A DNA stretch of 64,000 nucleotides from G965218495 sp965262785 (GTDB lineage Bacteria > Bacteroidota > Rhodothermia > Rhodothermales > Bin80), in the NCBI GenBank assembly GCA_965262785.1, contig OZ253559.1, positions 4,030,001 through 4,094,000 of the forward strand. Reading direction: 5' to 3'. Made by a program: the position numbers and the translations under genes. Shown here piece after piece: positions 45,801 through 52,781 of the stretch (its first letter is position 1; each line of letters begins with the position of its first letter). Under the pieces are notes generated by a model. The model did no database searches. It saw nothing but the letters and a program-made list of their open reading frames with translations, and was not told the origin of the DNA.

Positions 45801-46357
45801 GTGGCGATGCGGCAGCACGAGCGGCGGCGAGCGAGCAGGAAGCGCTCGCTGAAATGCGGAATGTCGCCGAGCAATATATTCGCATGAAGATTTCAGCCAT
45901 ACTTCTCCAGTGGGGCATAGATCGCTACCGACGGGAGAAGCAAGGCCCGTTGCTAAAGCGGGCGGGAGAGCTGTTCAAGGTCATTACCTGCGGTTCTTTC
46001 TCATGCCTTCAGGTCGACTTTGACGATCAGGACAACGCGCACTTGACGGGAATACGGCCCAACGGCAGCATTGTACCTGTATCCGGCATGAGCACTGGCA
46101 CGGCCGATCAACTCTACCTGACACTTCGCGTTGCTTCGATTGAAAACTATCTAGAGCAAGCGGACGCTCTCCCGTTTATTGCCGACGACTTGTTCATCAA
46201 CTTCGATAATGAACGTGCGGCAGCAGGATTCACGTTGCTTGGCGAATTGAGTAATACGACGCAGGTGGTGTTTTTCACCCACCATCAGCACCTTGTAGAT
46301 ATAGCGAAGAAGTCACTTGGGACCTCTGTAAGTATGGTTACCTTGGCAAATCAATAG
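42830..46357 (+). CDS. SbcC/YhaN-like SMC-type ATPase
   Basis: About 1175 residues from ATG 42830, 6 nt after GGAGGG; a TTG at 42824 is possible but too close to the ribosome site. The N-terminal ATPase half has VFGPNEAGKSTALTAIGDLL (Walker A). Long coiled coils fill residues ~190-1000, rich in Glu/Lys/Leu. The C-terminal half has the ABC signature-like SGMSTGTADQLYLTLR and the Walker B PFIADDLFINFDN, then VVFFTHHQHL. I see no CxxC zinc hook in the coiled coil, so it is closer to YhaN than to Rad50. With the SbcD-like partner it should be a DNA-processing ATP-dependent nuclease. Confidence 0.87.
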   Translation: MRLRNLDLVRYGCFTDSSIELPARSADFHIVFGPNEAGKSTALTAIGDLLFGIPTRSPYNFLHAYKSMRIGAELENGSSSLEILRRKGSKNTLLRADGLPIAGGEGALRLYLAGADRSFFERMFSLDHARLRAGGQEILEARGDVGQMLFSAGAGIVGLRKRLGELSAEAEVLWDPHKAKHRKFYIAYDKFTEAKRSLREHSFTTTKWSALKRTYKIAEDAYAEVSKLLKETSAERNRLSRIRRVFRNVRRKQELDGQLAELGDVIALSVDAAQVVAKAERGETEAATRTATLKEQLKLADKNLGDLTFDEVLIQRSEDVGQLHERRIEVRSEKADLPKREAELNAAEEELRAYASEVEWSETDSATLIERIPPRAKVRVVRILLNQRGKLEAKVTSHTRLLQESQETYSGLKKRLDEMGEPVHASKLAIVLRTLRAQGELTGLFRTAEKAFGDAQRLVKYKLSALNPGGTSEDTLANMIVPALAQVQDYRVREQEYERRLRDTRQEVWTVQQELNGAVAAFDRRARDGKVITGEALHDARSYRDILWHLVTLTYVRGESISDDQASGFEEELEDLAGAFESAMTTADDLSDRRFDHAEAAGRIAEIKRKIGEQEILLEQKKENQTKLAEQGKQLQTEWSTMWAEAPFDPLTAMSMLEWLEAREKVLEAVQEREDAAAALEALSKEEREAKQQVLNELAVLGVNVAVLENDSLNVIIERAAEEQRLREDEVRQKVQLEEEATNAAEEVTRRKREFREAKEARDEWHIRWTDALDGLGLARSTAPEAVEELIDIIDLMRETASRIRSLQNDRIDKIKRDIADFEQAVLDLVKDLAEDLLDQPAEHALLKLETRFADAQRIQGLRKKKNQEVKGLVAQIAKLEKERRDLTASISDLKTAAAVDTIDALKEAIKRSDQRRSFDHERQQIINTLTQDGDGKTIEELVEECKGVDIDDVAARDVSIQSELEDLHRQQTNAATEQSRAREAFLAVGGGDAAARAAASEQEALAEMRNVAEQYIRMKISAILLQWGIDRYRREKQGPLLKRAGELFKVITCGSFSCLQVDFDDQDNAHLTGIRPNGSIVPVSGMSTGTADQLYLTLRVASIENYLEQADALPFIADDLFINFDNERAAAGFTLLGELSNTTQVVFFTHHQHLVDIAKKSLGTSVSMVTLANQ

Positions 46358-46727
46358 ACTGCAGTTGCCTAAAACGAAGCCGTGGCTCTGGTGTGCGCGC
46401 AGCGCCAAATGCGTCTAAGCCACGGTCGCTTTAGCATACTAGCAGGTGCTGGTGCAGTCTTCTTCGACTTATTGTTGCATTCTTGAGTTGGCACGGAAGT
46501 GGCCTGTACAGAACCTACAAGCGGCAGTAGCACGAACGCGAGGACCAGAACAGCACACCATGCACCTGCTACGATATAGCCGAGCCTCCCTTTCAGTGCG
46601 AGTATAACGATAGTTGGCGAGACATCAACGAGAGTGCAGGGCGCAATGCACGACGGTTGTACTTAACGAACGTAACCACGATGAAGGCAACGACCCGCGC
46701 TGCCGGTGGCGCTGAGCGGCCGCCAGG
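46358..46727. other. intergenic with possible small membrane-protein fragment (minus strand 46369-46645)
   Basis: CCGTGGCT and AGCCACGG (46381-46430) can pair and could terminate the sbcC-like transcript. A minus-strand frame encodes a hydrophobic stretch (GYIVAGAWCAVLVLAFVLLP) but has no usable start codon. It is at most a gene fragment. Confidence 0.4.
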
Positions 46728-46993
46728 TCGGGTCGCGAGAATCGCCGCAAGTCGGGTAAATACCCGATCAGATGCGATTTGCGGCGACTCTGACGCGCGC
46801 GACGCCCTTAAACCGCGCCATTTCGTGCCCTTGAGACCGGTTTTAAGGCGATTCTCCGCGCTTTAGCTGAAAACAGGTAACAACCCCGGCGTACGCAGGA
46901 GCCGCACAGGGCCCATAGCGGCCGTCCCAAGCCACTGTCACTGGCTCGGGCTATATGCTGCCGCATTCGCCTCGAGCTCCACCCGGCTGGCGA
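46728..46993 (+). repeat. D repeat, copy 2
   Basis: Matches 32040-32245: GAGAATCGCCGCAAG, GGGTAAATACCCGATCAGAT, TGCGGCGACTCTGACGC and CTTTAGCTGAAAACAGGTA. It carries a ~50-bp insertion before the recombinase stop codon. One arm has a mismatch (GACTC for GATTC). Confidence 0.65.
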
Positions 46994-47064
46994 CTACGTG
47001 AGATACTTCGCGACGGCGCCCCGGCCGGCCAGCTGGTTGCGTGCATACAGCGCCGGCATGGCAG
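46994..47064 (-). pseudogene. tyrosine recombinase remnant, C-terminal 23 codons
   Basis: The minus strand reads AAMPALYARNQLAGRGAVAK and stops, identical in protein to the end of recombinase B. The rest of the gene is replaced at 47062 by the GIY-YIG unit. Confidence 0.85.
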
Positions 47065-47625
47065 CGGAAAGACAACCCCAGATATCTGCCCGCTCACGGG
47101 CCGCGCGCTGGTAGCGCTCCACGGCGGCGGGCCGCCTCCCTGTTGTAGCAGTCCTTACAGCGGGAGTGCAGTCCATTGAACCGGGTCCGATCCTTGTAGA
47201 AATCGGTGTGCGGCAGGCCATCACGGCATAGGGAGCATGTGTACGTGCCAGGGCGCACAGGTTTATTCCGCCTGCGCCCTGCCCTGTAGCGGCGTCTGGA
47301 TGTGTTGGACGGCGTGAATGGCAAGGTGCGTGCCCCTGGAGCCAGGCGCATCAGGCGATTGAGCGGGTCGGCCTCTGCATGGATGAAGGCCAGCTCGTGG
47401 GCGTAGGCCTTCCCTGCAGGTACGTCCGCGGCCAGGATAGTAAGCTCGTAGGGCTGGCCAGCACTGAGCCGCCTGTAAAGCTCCATATTGACGGCGGCGT
47501 GCAACTGGCCGTGCTGACGGATGCGCACGGCGACCTCCTTAGAGGTAACGCCCACGTAGGCGCGCCCATCCGCAAAGCCGATGCGGTAGATGGTGCGTGA
47601 GACCTCAGTGGTGTCCATGTCTGGC
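47062..47625 (-). mobile_element. 564-bp GIY-YIG unit, copy 2 (within recombinase remnant)
   Basis: Same length and nearly the same sequence as 13628-14191. The left edge falls inside a recombinase gene at GCATGGCAGCGG; the right edge joins the end of a Sel1-repeat gene. This shows that the unit moved or was copied as a block. Confidence 0.75.
47094..47618 (-). CDS. GIY-YIG-like endonuclease, copy 2
   Basis: 174 residues, differing from copy 1 by only a few substitutions (for example GVTSKEV for GVISKEV, and CRDGLPHTDF for CLDRLPHTDF). The IYRIGFADGRAYVGV core, the HELAFIHAEADPLNR region, the basic linker and the four-Cys finger are all kept. The frame is intact, and preservation of two copies suggests recent duplication or selection. 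Confidence 0.72.
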   Translation of the reverse strand: MDTTEVSRTIYRIGFADGRAYVGVTSKEVAVRIRQHGQLHAAVNMELYRRLSAGQPYELTILAADVPAGKAYAHELAFIHAEADPLNRLMRLAPGARTLPFTPSNTSRRRYRAGRRRNKPVRPGTYTCSLCRDGLPHTDFYKDRTRFNGLHSRCKDCYNREAARRRGALPARGP

Positions 47626-47627
47626 TG

Positions 47628-47906
47628 CTACAGGCCCAGCACATCGCCACATTCACCGGCCGACGCTGGCGACGCACTGTCTGCCACCACCCCGCAACCA
47701 CGCTTGAATGCGACGGCTACCTGAAACTGGGCCTCGACGTGGCCCTGCAGTGCGGCCTTCATGTACAGGGTGGCCGCCCGCTCGGCGTCGCGCTCCAGGC
47801 CTTGGGCACCCTTCCGGTGTAATGCGGCCAGCTGGCACTGGGCCTCGGAGGCGCCGTCGCGGGCCTGCGCCTGCAGCTGCGCGGTGTCATGCTGTGACGT
47901 ATCCAT
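47628..47906 (-). CDS. short Sel1-repeat protein
   Basis: 92 residues with two Sel1-like repeats: GASEAQCQLAALHRKGAQGL and HVEAQFQVAVAFKRGCGVVA. There is no signal peptide. The C-terminus (ECGDVLGL) lies exactly at the edge of the GIY-YIG unit, so the original protein was probably longer. Sel1 repeats mediate protein-protein contacts; the partner is unknown. A much larger Sel1 array occurs in the kinase at 58961-61957. Confidence 0.55.
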   Translation of the reverse strand: MDTSQHDTAQLQAQARDGASEAQCQLAALHRKGAQGLERDAERAATLYMKAALQGHVEAQFQVAVAFKRGCGVVADSASPASAGECGDVLGL

Positions 47907-48034
47907 AGCGCCGTATGGGATGGTGAATCACTATCCCATAATAGGCCTGCGCGGATGTGAGATGCTGGAGCTGGATGCATTGGCGGGAATTATGACAGGA
48001 AGCGGCTGTCAACCTTTCTATATAATTCCCGCCG

Positions 48035-49009
48035 CTACTCCGCGGCTTCTGCGGCTTGCGCCGCATAGTAGCGGGCAACAGCGCCCTTTCCGGCTCTCTG
48101 GGCGCGGGTGTAGTGTGCTGGCATAGACGACGACTTCCAGCGTCCCGCCGTCTGGAGCTCAACCAGCGATATACCCATCGCAGCCAGGTCCGAGGCCATG
48201 CCTACCCGGGGAGAGTGGCCCGTGAAGCGCCCCTCTAATCCCCCATAGCGTGCTGCGTCCGCAATGCGGCGGGCTACAGTGCGACTGGACATGCCGAGTA
48301 TAGACATGTCGCCGTCCGCGCCCATGCGGACATCCTGCAGGGCCGCTACAGTAGCCCGGGACACATAGAGCACCTGGCCGTGCGCGTCCTGGTCGGTCTT
48401 GCTGCGGCGCACGGTCAATCGTCCGGTACCATCCGCCACCACCTGCAGGTCCTCCCACACGAGTGCCGCGGCTTCGCTGCGGCGCAGCAGCGCATCGCGC
48501 ATCAGGCACACGAGCGCGATATCGACCTTTCCGCGCCGTTGGGCAGCGGCGGCGGCTTCTGTGCGGCCCGTTGTGCTTGTTCGGGGGCGGCACGCCGTGG
48601 CCCTGATGGCGCCCACCATCGCGGCTGTTAAGCCGGTTGCCTGCCTTGTCCGCTGCTGACCTGCCCTGGCGGCCTTGCGCCGCAATCCCCGCAGCACGGT
48701 GGCCACCGCCGGATGCGCTCCGGGCGTGGAATGGCCCGCCCATTCGTGGGCCTGTTTGATCGCGCACAGCGTGGTCGCGCGCCAGGAGTGGGATTTACCC
48801 GCGCGGTCCGTCAGGTACATGGCCACCACTTCGGGCACAGCAGGTAGTGCGGTGAACCTGTGCTCGTCCGCCCATGCCTGAAAGCCGCGCCATAGCGCCT
48901 GATACGTGCGTACGGTGGTGGGAGCCAGGGCATCTGCGAGCGCCTCTGCGACCCGGGCGGCCGCTTCGGAAGGCATGGCTTGGAGGGCTGTTGCGGGAAG
49001 TGTTGCCAT
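48035..49009 (-). CDS. tyrosine recombinase C
   Basis: 324 residues. The core-binding domain includes APTTVRTYQALWRGFQAWAD. The catalytic domain has Arg in LLRRSEAAALVWEDL, GHSPRVGMASDLAA (His-x-x-Arg) and GRWKSSSMPAHYTRAQRAG with His and the tyrosine nucleophile. A conserved linker ATGLTAAMVGAIRATACRPR matches recombinase B (VTGLTCEVIAKIEATACVPR), so B and C are close relatives. The start codon lies inside a palindrome of two 11-bp arms (49008-49035), which could be its operator or its crossover site. Confidence 0.92.
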   Translation of the reverse strand: MATLPATALQAMPSEAAARVAEALADALAPTTVRTYQALWRGFQAWADEHRFTALPAVPEVVAMYLTDRAGKSHSWRATTLCAIKQAHEWAGHSTPGAHPAVATVLRGLRRKAARAGQQRTRQATGLTAAMVGAIRATACRPRTSTTGRTEAAAAAQRRGKVDIALVCLMRDALLRRSEAAALVWEDLQVVADGTGRLTVRRSKTDQDAHGQVLYVSRATVAALQDVRMGADGDMSILGMSSRTVARRIADAARYGGLEGRFTGHSPRVGMASDLAAMGISLVELQTAGRWKSSSMPAHYTRAQRAGKGAVARYYAAQAAEAAE

Positions 49010-49035
49010 GTCCGTTAAATACCTTTAACGGACAT
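49008..49035. promoter_or_regulatory. palindrome over the start codon of recombinase C
   Basis: Arms ATGTCCGTTAA and TTAACGGACAT, perfectly inverted with a 6-nt spacer (ATACCT). This is the geometry of a tyrosine-recombinase core site and also of a repressor operator. Recombinase B has a similar palindrome 62 bp upstream of its start. Confidence 0.55.
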
Positions 49036-49210
49036 CGTACACGGGCGGTGAACAGGGGTTCCGGAGCTTCGGATGGCCTTGGGTCAGCGGCCCTCATCCC
49101 AGGTCTCGTGCTCCATGCGGGCCGTCCCGACTCAGCTGGCTGAACGTGGGCAACTCAGCACTAGCATGTGCAAGGGCTGGATGCGAGTTGGGTGGCCCGC
49201 AGGCACACTT

Positions 49211-49296
49211 AGCCCGCATCGCTCCCAGACCGGGACCCATTGGCTACAGACGCCTCGAACTATGGCGATTCAAGATCTTGGTGAGCGATGCGGGTT
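49211..49296 (-). repeat. MITE-like element, copy 2 (86 bp)
   Basis: Terminal inverted repeats CCCGCATCGCTC and GAGCGATGCGGG enclose ~60 bp. Read on the minus strand it matches 24711-24794. It has no gene and abuts the stop codon of the next gene. Confidence 0.7.
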
Positions 49297-49298
49297 AG

Positions 49299-50315
49299 CT
49301 ATGCGGATTCACGGCCCCTGCGGGGGCCGTCACCCATGACAGCGGATATACGCTCCTCCAGCCGCACTCGCAAATCATCCTCCGTCTCCCAGAGAATGTG
49401 ATTGTCTTGGAGGATATCAAAATGCAGCTTATGCTGGTCGGCGTCGGCTTTTCTGCACGTAGAAATGACCTTCAAACCCAGACCGCGTGCAAAACCCGCT
49501 TCGTAATAGACGCCGCCTCGCGCACAATCGTCCTGTGAGAAATCTGCCACAACAAAACGGGATCTGCGAATCTCGCTGATAATCTTGTCAATAATATTGC
49601 CGACGTAGTGCTGCTTATCCACGCGGATGGCCTGGTAACCAGCCGCCTCAATGGCATCCTTAATGCTTTCCGACGCGGTGTCAAGCGACTTGTCAAACCA
49701 CATGGCCACGAATACCCGATCCGAGGTTGCGTTTACTACGTGCTCAAGATCTGCCACCCGCTCGTACCCTGGCACGGTAAGGGTAAGATCAAACCGACGG
49801 TTATGAAGACTCTGACTCTCTATCATCCCCGTTTCCTTCAGATAGCGAAGGAGAAACTGCAGATCATCCGTCCTGTCTTTTGGAGACTCTCCGACGCTTT
49901 CAGAGTGTGCCAGCATTTGCAGATACGTCGTTCTGTCTTCGGTCATTGTCTGCGAGTCAGGACTCGAGTCTACATCAACGGCTGTGCCAGGCTTGCGGGC
50001 CTTCTCCGCCAAGAACTGCAGAATGCGGTCCGCGCGCTTACTAACACGCATGTCTTTGGCCCTCCGCGCAGCCTCTATTTTGTCGCGGGTTACCTCTGGC
50101 CCGCTGTTTCCCAAGCGCCGCTGATCTACCAGCCAGGTAGTGAGTCGCGCTTTACCACGTTCGTCGAGCTCATACTGCACGACATCCCCCAAGTCAATGT
50201 CAATTAGATACTTCCCACCAGCTCGAGGGGAGTCTATGTCGCGGATCAAATCATGCTGAGGGGACAGCACCCACTTATCCGCTGGTGTCTGCCAGATTGC
50301 ACATCCGTCATTCAT
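49299..50315 (-). CDS. protein with C-terminal nucleoside 2-deoxyribosyltransferase/TIR-like domain
   Basis: 338 residues. The N-terminal half is not recognised (WVLSPQHDLIRDIDSPRAGG, then a helical part). Residues ~195-335 form a Rossmann-like domain: RVFVAMWFDKSL, AIEAAGYQAIRVDKQHYVGN, SRFVVADFSQDD, GGVYYEAGFARGLGLKVIS and LQDNHILWE. The order and the Glu in YYEAGFA match the nucleoside 2-deoxyribosyltransferase-like/TIR superfamily found as NAD- or nucleotide-consuming effectors in defence systems. The effector role is inferred. It lies between recombinase C and the Dam-ParB cassette, alone on its transcript. Confidence 0.65.
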   Translation of the reverse strand: MNDGCAIWQTPADKWVLSPQHDLIRDIDSPRAGGKYLIDIDLGDVVQYELDERGKARLTTWLVDQRRLGNSGPEVTRDKIEAARRAKDMRVSKRADRILQFLAEKARKPGTAVDVDSSPDSQTMTEDRTTYLQMLAHSESVGESPKDRTDDLQFLLRYLKETGMIESQSLHNRRFDLTLTVPGYERVADLEHVVNATSDRVFVAMWFDKSLDTASESIKDAIEAAGYQAIRVDKQHYVGNIIDKIISEIRRSRFVVADFSQDDCARGGVYYEAGFARGLGLKVISTCRKADADQHKLHFDILQDNHILWETEDDLRVRLEERISAVMGDGPRRGRESA

Positions 50316-50507
50316 GGTGATGTTGTGGTGTTAGGGAATTAGAGATGGAACGCGCCAGGAAAGGGGCTTATACGAATAAGCCCCATATCTTGACCCTTAC
50401 TCAGGGTCCCGCCGGATCCTGACTAAGGGGGAGTGAGAACCTGCTGGATTCGTGCAGGAAGGTCCTTAATGGGCTTCATTTCGCCCAGCCTTTTCGTGAG
50501 CTTGTAT

Positions 50508-50585
50508 GTGTCATTACAGGACATGTTTTATGCCTCGACAAACGGCAATGAACGACCGGCTGGGCAGCCTGCACGGCAGGAGGCG
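50508..50585 (+). repeat. S repeat, copy 4
   Basis: GTGTCATTACAGGACATGTT, GCCTCGACAAACGGCAATGA and ACGACCGGCTGGGCAG align with S1-S3 and S5 over ~75 bp. It is the most diverged copy at its left arm. Confidence 0.65.
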
Positions 50586-50633
50586 CGGTAGCCAAAAACA
50601 CCCCCGCCACCCCCTCAACAAACCGATACTTTT

Positions 50634-50671
50634 AATTGTCGCTGATCGGTAAAGACTATTGACATTCATCA
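50634..50671 (-). repeat. R repeat, solo copy
   Basis: Minus-strand TGATGAATGTCAATAGTC, then TTTACCG and GCGACAATT. Together with 53876-53913 it forms an inverted pair around the Dam-ParB-nuclease-like genes. Similar to the left end of the IS at 38736. Confidence 0.7.
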
Positions 50672-50720
50672 GTACGGGGCTGGGCACGTAGCCTAAGCAG
50701 GATCTGTCTACCGTATAGAA

Positions 50721-51647
50721 TTACACGTTTACGCTAGGTGTCCTCTGCAGGGAGGCGTCAATCCAATCCCAGAGCCGCCTTTCGAGTCGATCATCTAATG
50801 TTCCCGAACATAGTGCCGAGATACGGCAACGGTCGAGCAAGATCTGGTCGATTCCGACGTCCTTGGCATCCTTTTCCGATAAGGCCCGTGGGACGAAGAA
50901 TGCCGGGATCGGGTCCATGGCGAGAGGTGCAGCGAAGTTCCTCTTGCACCAGCGTTTCGGCTGCAATTCGTATGCCTTGCCCTCCCAATGCCGACCGACT
51001 GTACACTGGCCAAATAGTATCAGCTTCGAAGCTTTCCGATCGGGGAACTCCCTCCACGCCACGACATCAAGACCATCGTCCTTTAACTGTTCAATCCCCT
51101 CCCGGTCCTTGCATGCCTTCCCCTCACGCAAGAGATCCACTAGGTGGGCGACAGCGGCACGAAAGCCCGTCGGGAGGTCGCGGCGCGGCGATCCGAATAC
51201 TACGGATGTCTTGCTGTCACCGAGGTACCGACCAGCCGCTGCCGCACTCAACTCCTCAAACATCTTGGAGACCGTGGTTCCATCGGGATGTTTGTTACTG
51301 CTGCCAAGAGATGCGAGAAGTTGGAACAGGTACGCAGGGGAAGGTCTTCTACGAAGCTTAAGTCCCTGCCGGGTGATCTCGAATGGGTATGCACTACCCG
51401 GCCCGCAAGCTTGGTCCCGATGAGTCAGGACTTCCCTCCACTGTTCCAGAATTGTCTCAAAGGGCTCGATGTATGACTGTCCCTCCTCGGGTTCGCCGTA
51501 CGTCACGACCGCTTCATCCTCGGAGACGGTGAGTCGTAGGTCACGGATCACGTCGGTCCATGCAAGGAAGCCCGTGGAGCCTTCCATGCAGGCCTTCTCT
51601 AGGCAGTCGGCGTTATCTTCGACCGCCAGGCTCGCGTTCACGGTCAA
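50721..51647 (-). CDS. unknown protein with possible PD-(D/E)XK-like core, third gene of Dam-ParB cassette
   Basis: 308 residues. I recognise no named family. The motif DDGLDVVAWREFPD, then SKLILFGQCTVGRHWEGKAY, has the spacing of a PD-(D/E)XK nuclease core: Asp before a beta strand, then a strand with Gln in place of E/K, followed by a Lys in the next helix. The N-terminal half is helical (GTTVSKMFEELSAAAAGRYL). Its start overlaps the stop of the ParB-like gene by 4 bp (ATGA), so the two are co-translated. Neighbouring methylase and ParB genes suggest a restriction-type nuclease; this is inference. Confidence 0.5.
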   Translation of the reverse strand: MTVNASLAVEDNADCLEKACMEGSTGFLAWTDVIRDLRLTVSEDEAVVTYGEPEEGQSYIEPFETILEQWREVLTHRDQACGPGSAYPFEITRQGLKLRRRPSPAYLFQLLASLGSSNKHPDGTTVSKMFEELSAAAAGRYLGDSKTSVVFGSPRRDLPTGFRAAVAHLVDLLREGKACKDREGIEQLKDDGLDVVAWREFPDRKASKLILFGQCTVGRHWEGKAYELQPKRWCKRNFAAPLAMDPIPAFFVPRALSEKDAKDVGIDQILLDRCRISALCSGTLDDRLERRLWDWIDASLQRTPSVNV

Positions 51648-52702
51648 GGCTCATCGGGTGTCATGAGAGACTTGAGAGACTTCGCTTGTTGATAGAGGCT
51701 ATTCCCTCTTGCCACCAGGTCGTTCTCGCCCTTGAATCCAGTTGATATAAACTGCATGGCTTCTCTTGCGCTGTTATCGGCTCTTGTGAGCGCGGTACGA
51801 AACAGGTAAGTGTCGCCTAGTGAAGCGTCCAGCGCCGCCACAAGCGAGCTTCCGGACTCCAGCAAGTCTATGCCCTCCCGAGTCTCAAGAGCGCGTGCAA
51901 GGTGCCGGAGGTCCGGGTTCTGGCGACGAACCTTTGCCTCGATATTTTGAGACTGGTTCCCGAAAAGCCAATCCATGAGACTCTGCAATTGTGGCAGTCG
52001 GTCGTTTGGAACAGGGTTTTCGTTATCAAGCGTTTCGGCATCAACTCCCAAGTAGTCCCGGATGGACACATAGCCCAACGCGGTCCATAGATGGGAAAAC
52101 GGGAATCGTGGGTGCCGGGTGTTAGACGTATCAAAAGAGAACAGGTCCTGCGCCTGCCGAAGGACGACGTATCCTCGGTACAGGCGAGTCACGGTGTCGT
52201 GACGGTCTCCGATCCCTGATGCGATCTCAGCGAGACTCAAGCCGAAGTTCTTTCGTACGTCGAACACGTACTCAGCCTTGGCGATAGAATCCCAAGCCTG
52301 CGGTCCGTTGACATGTTTGAACCCGACGAAACTCCACAGCTCCTTTCGCGATGCGAGGATCACCGGTAGTTCTCGTATTGAATCGAGAACATCCTGTGGC
52401 GGCTTGGTTAGCTGGATTTCGAGCTGCTCCCGAAGGCCAGAATCCGAGATGATCTTTACGGCCGCGAGACGTCGGTTGCCCTCGACTACGACCAACTTGC
52501 CCTCCTCCTTGGTCGCGAAGAACTCCTCATGCTCCCAGTAACAATTTGCGAGGATGGAGTCCACTAATTCGTTCACTGACTTGTTGTGCCAGAGCCAGCG
52601 CAGGATAGCTTGCTGGTCCTTCAAAGAGAACTCATCGGACCCGATCCGTGGGTTATGGGGGTCGAGGTACAGGTCGGACGGGGGGAAATGATGGATGTCC
52701 AA
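51644..52702 (-). CDS. ParB/Srx-fold domain protein
   Basis: 352 residues. The N-terminal ParB-like domain has LYLDPHNPRIGSDEFS and the nucleotide-binding box KLVVVEGNRRLAAVKIIS (E-G-N-R-R). An HTH-like segment follows, FGLSLAEIASGIGDRHDTVT. The C-terminal half is helical and unassigned. ParB-like proteins bind CTP or ATP and DNA. In cassettes with DNA methylases they often belong to modification or defence systems rather than chromosome partition, and no ParA is present here. It is separated by 79 bp from the upstream dam gene and overlaps the downstream gene by 4 bp. Confidence 0.75.
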   Translation of the reverse strand: MDIHHFPPSDLYLDPHNPRIGSDEFSLKDQQAILRWLWHNKSVNELVDSILANCYWEHEEFFATKEEGKLVVVEGNRRLAAVKIISDSGLREQLEIQLTKPPQDVLDSIRELPVILASRKELWSFVGFKHVNGPQAWDSIAKAEYVFDVRKNFGLSLAEIASGIGDRHDTVTRLYRGYVVLRQAQDLFSFDTSNTRHPRFPFSHLWTALGYVSIRDYLGVDAETLDNENPVPNDRLPQLQSLMDWLFGNQSQNIEAKVRRQNPDLRHLARALETREGIDLLESGSSLVAALDASLGDTYLFRTALTRADNSAREAMQFISTGFKGENDLVARGNSLYQQAKSLKSLMTPDEP

Positions 52703-52781
52703 GGCAGCTGCCGGGATTTTTAGGGTTGTGGTGTGAGCATCAGGAACTGCTGGCCGTACCGCTCTGTGATGTCGCAGTAAC

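Larger units (their letters stand above)
50316..50720. other. intergenic with S4 and R repeats
   Basis: No gene. It holds S repeat copy 4 (50508-50585) and, in reverse orientation, an R repeat (50634-50671). Confidence 0.6.

Noticed and set aside
46369..46645. Minus-strand hydrophobic frame behind the SMC-like gene
   Set aside because: It lacks any usable start codon after an upstream stop; kept only as a possible fragment.
51644..52702. Plasmid or chromosome partition role for the ParB-like gene
   Set aside because: No ParA and no parS-like palindromes nearby; the gene is coupled to a methylase and a nuclease-like gene.
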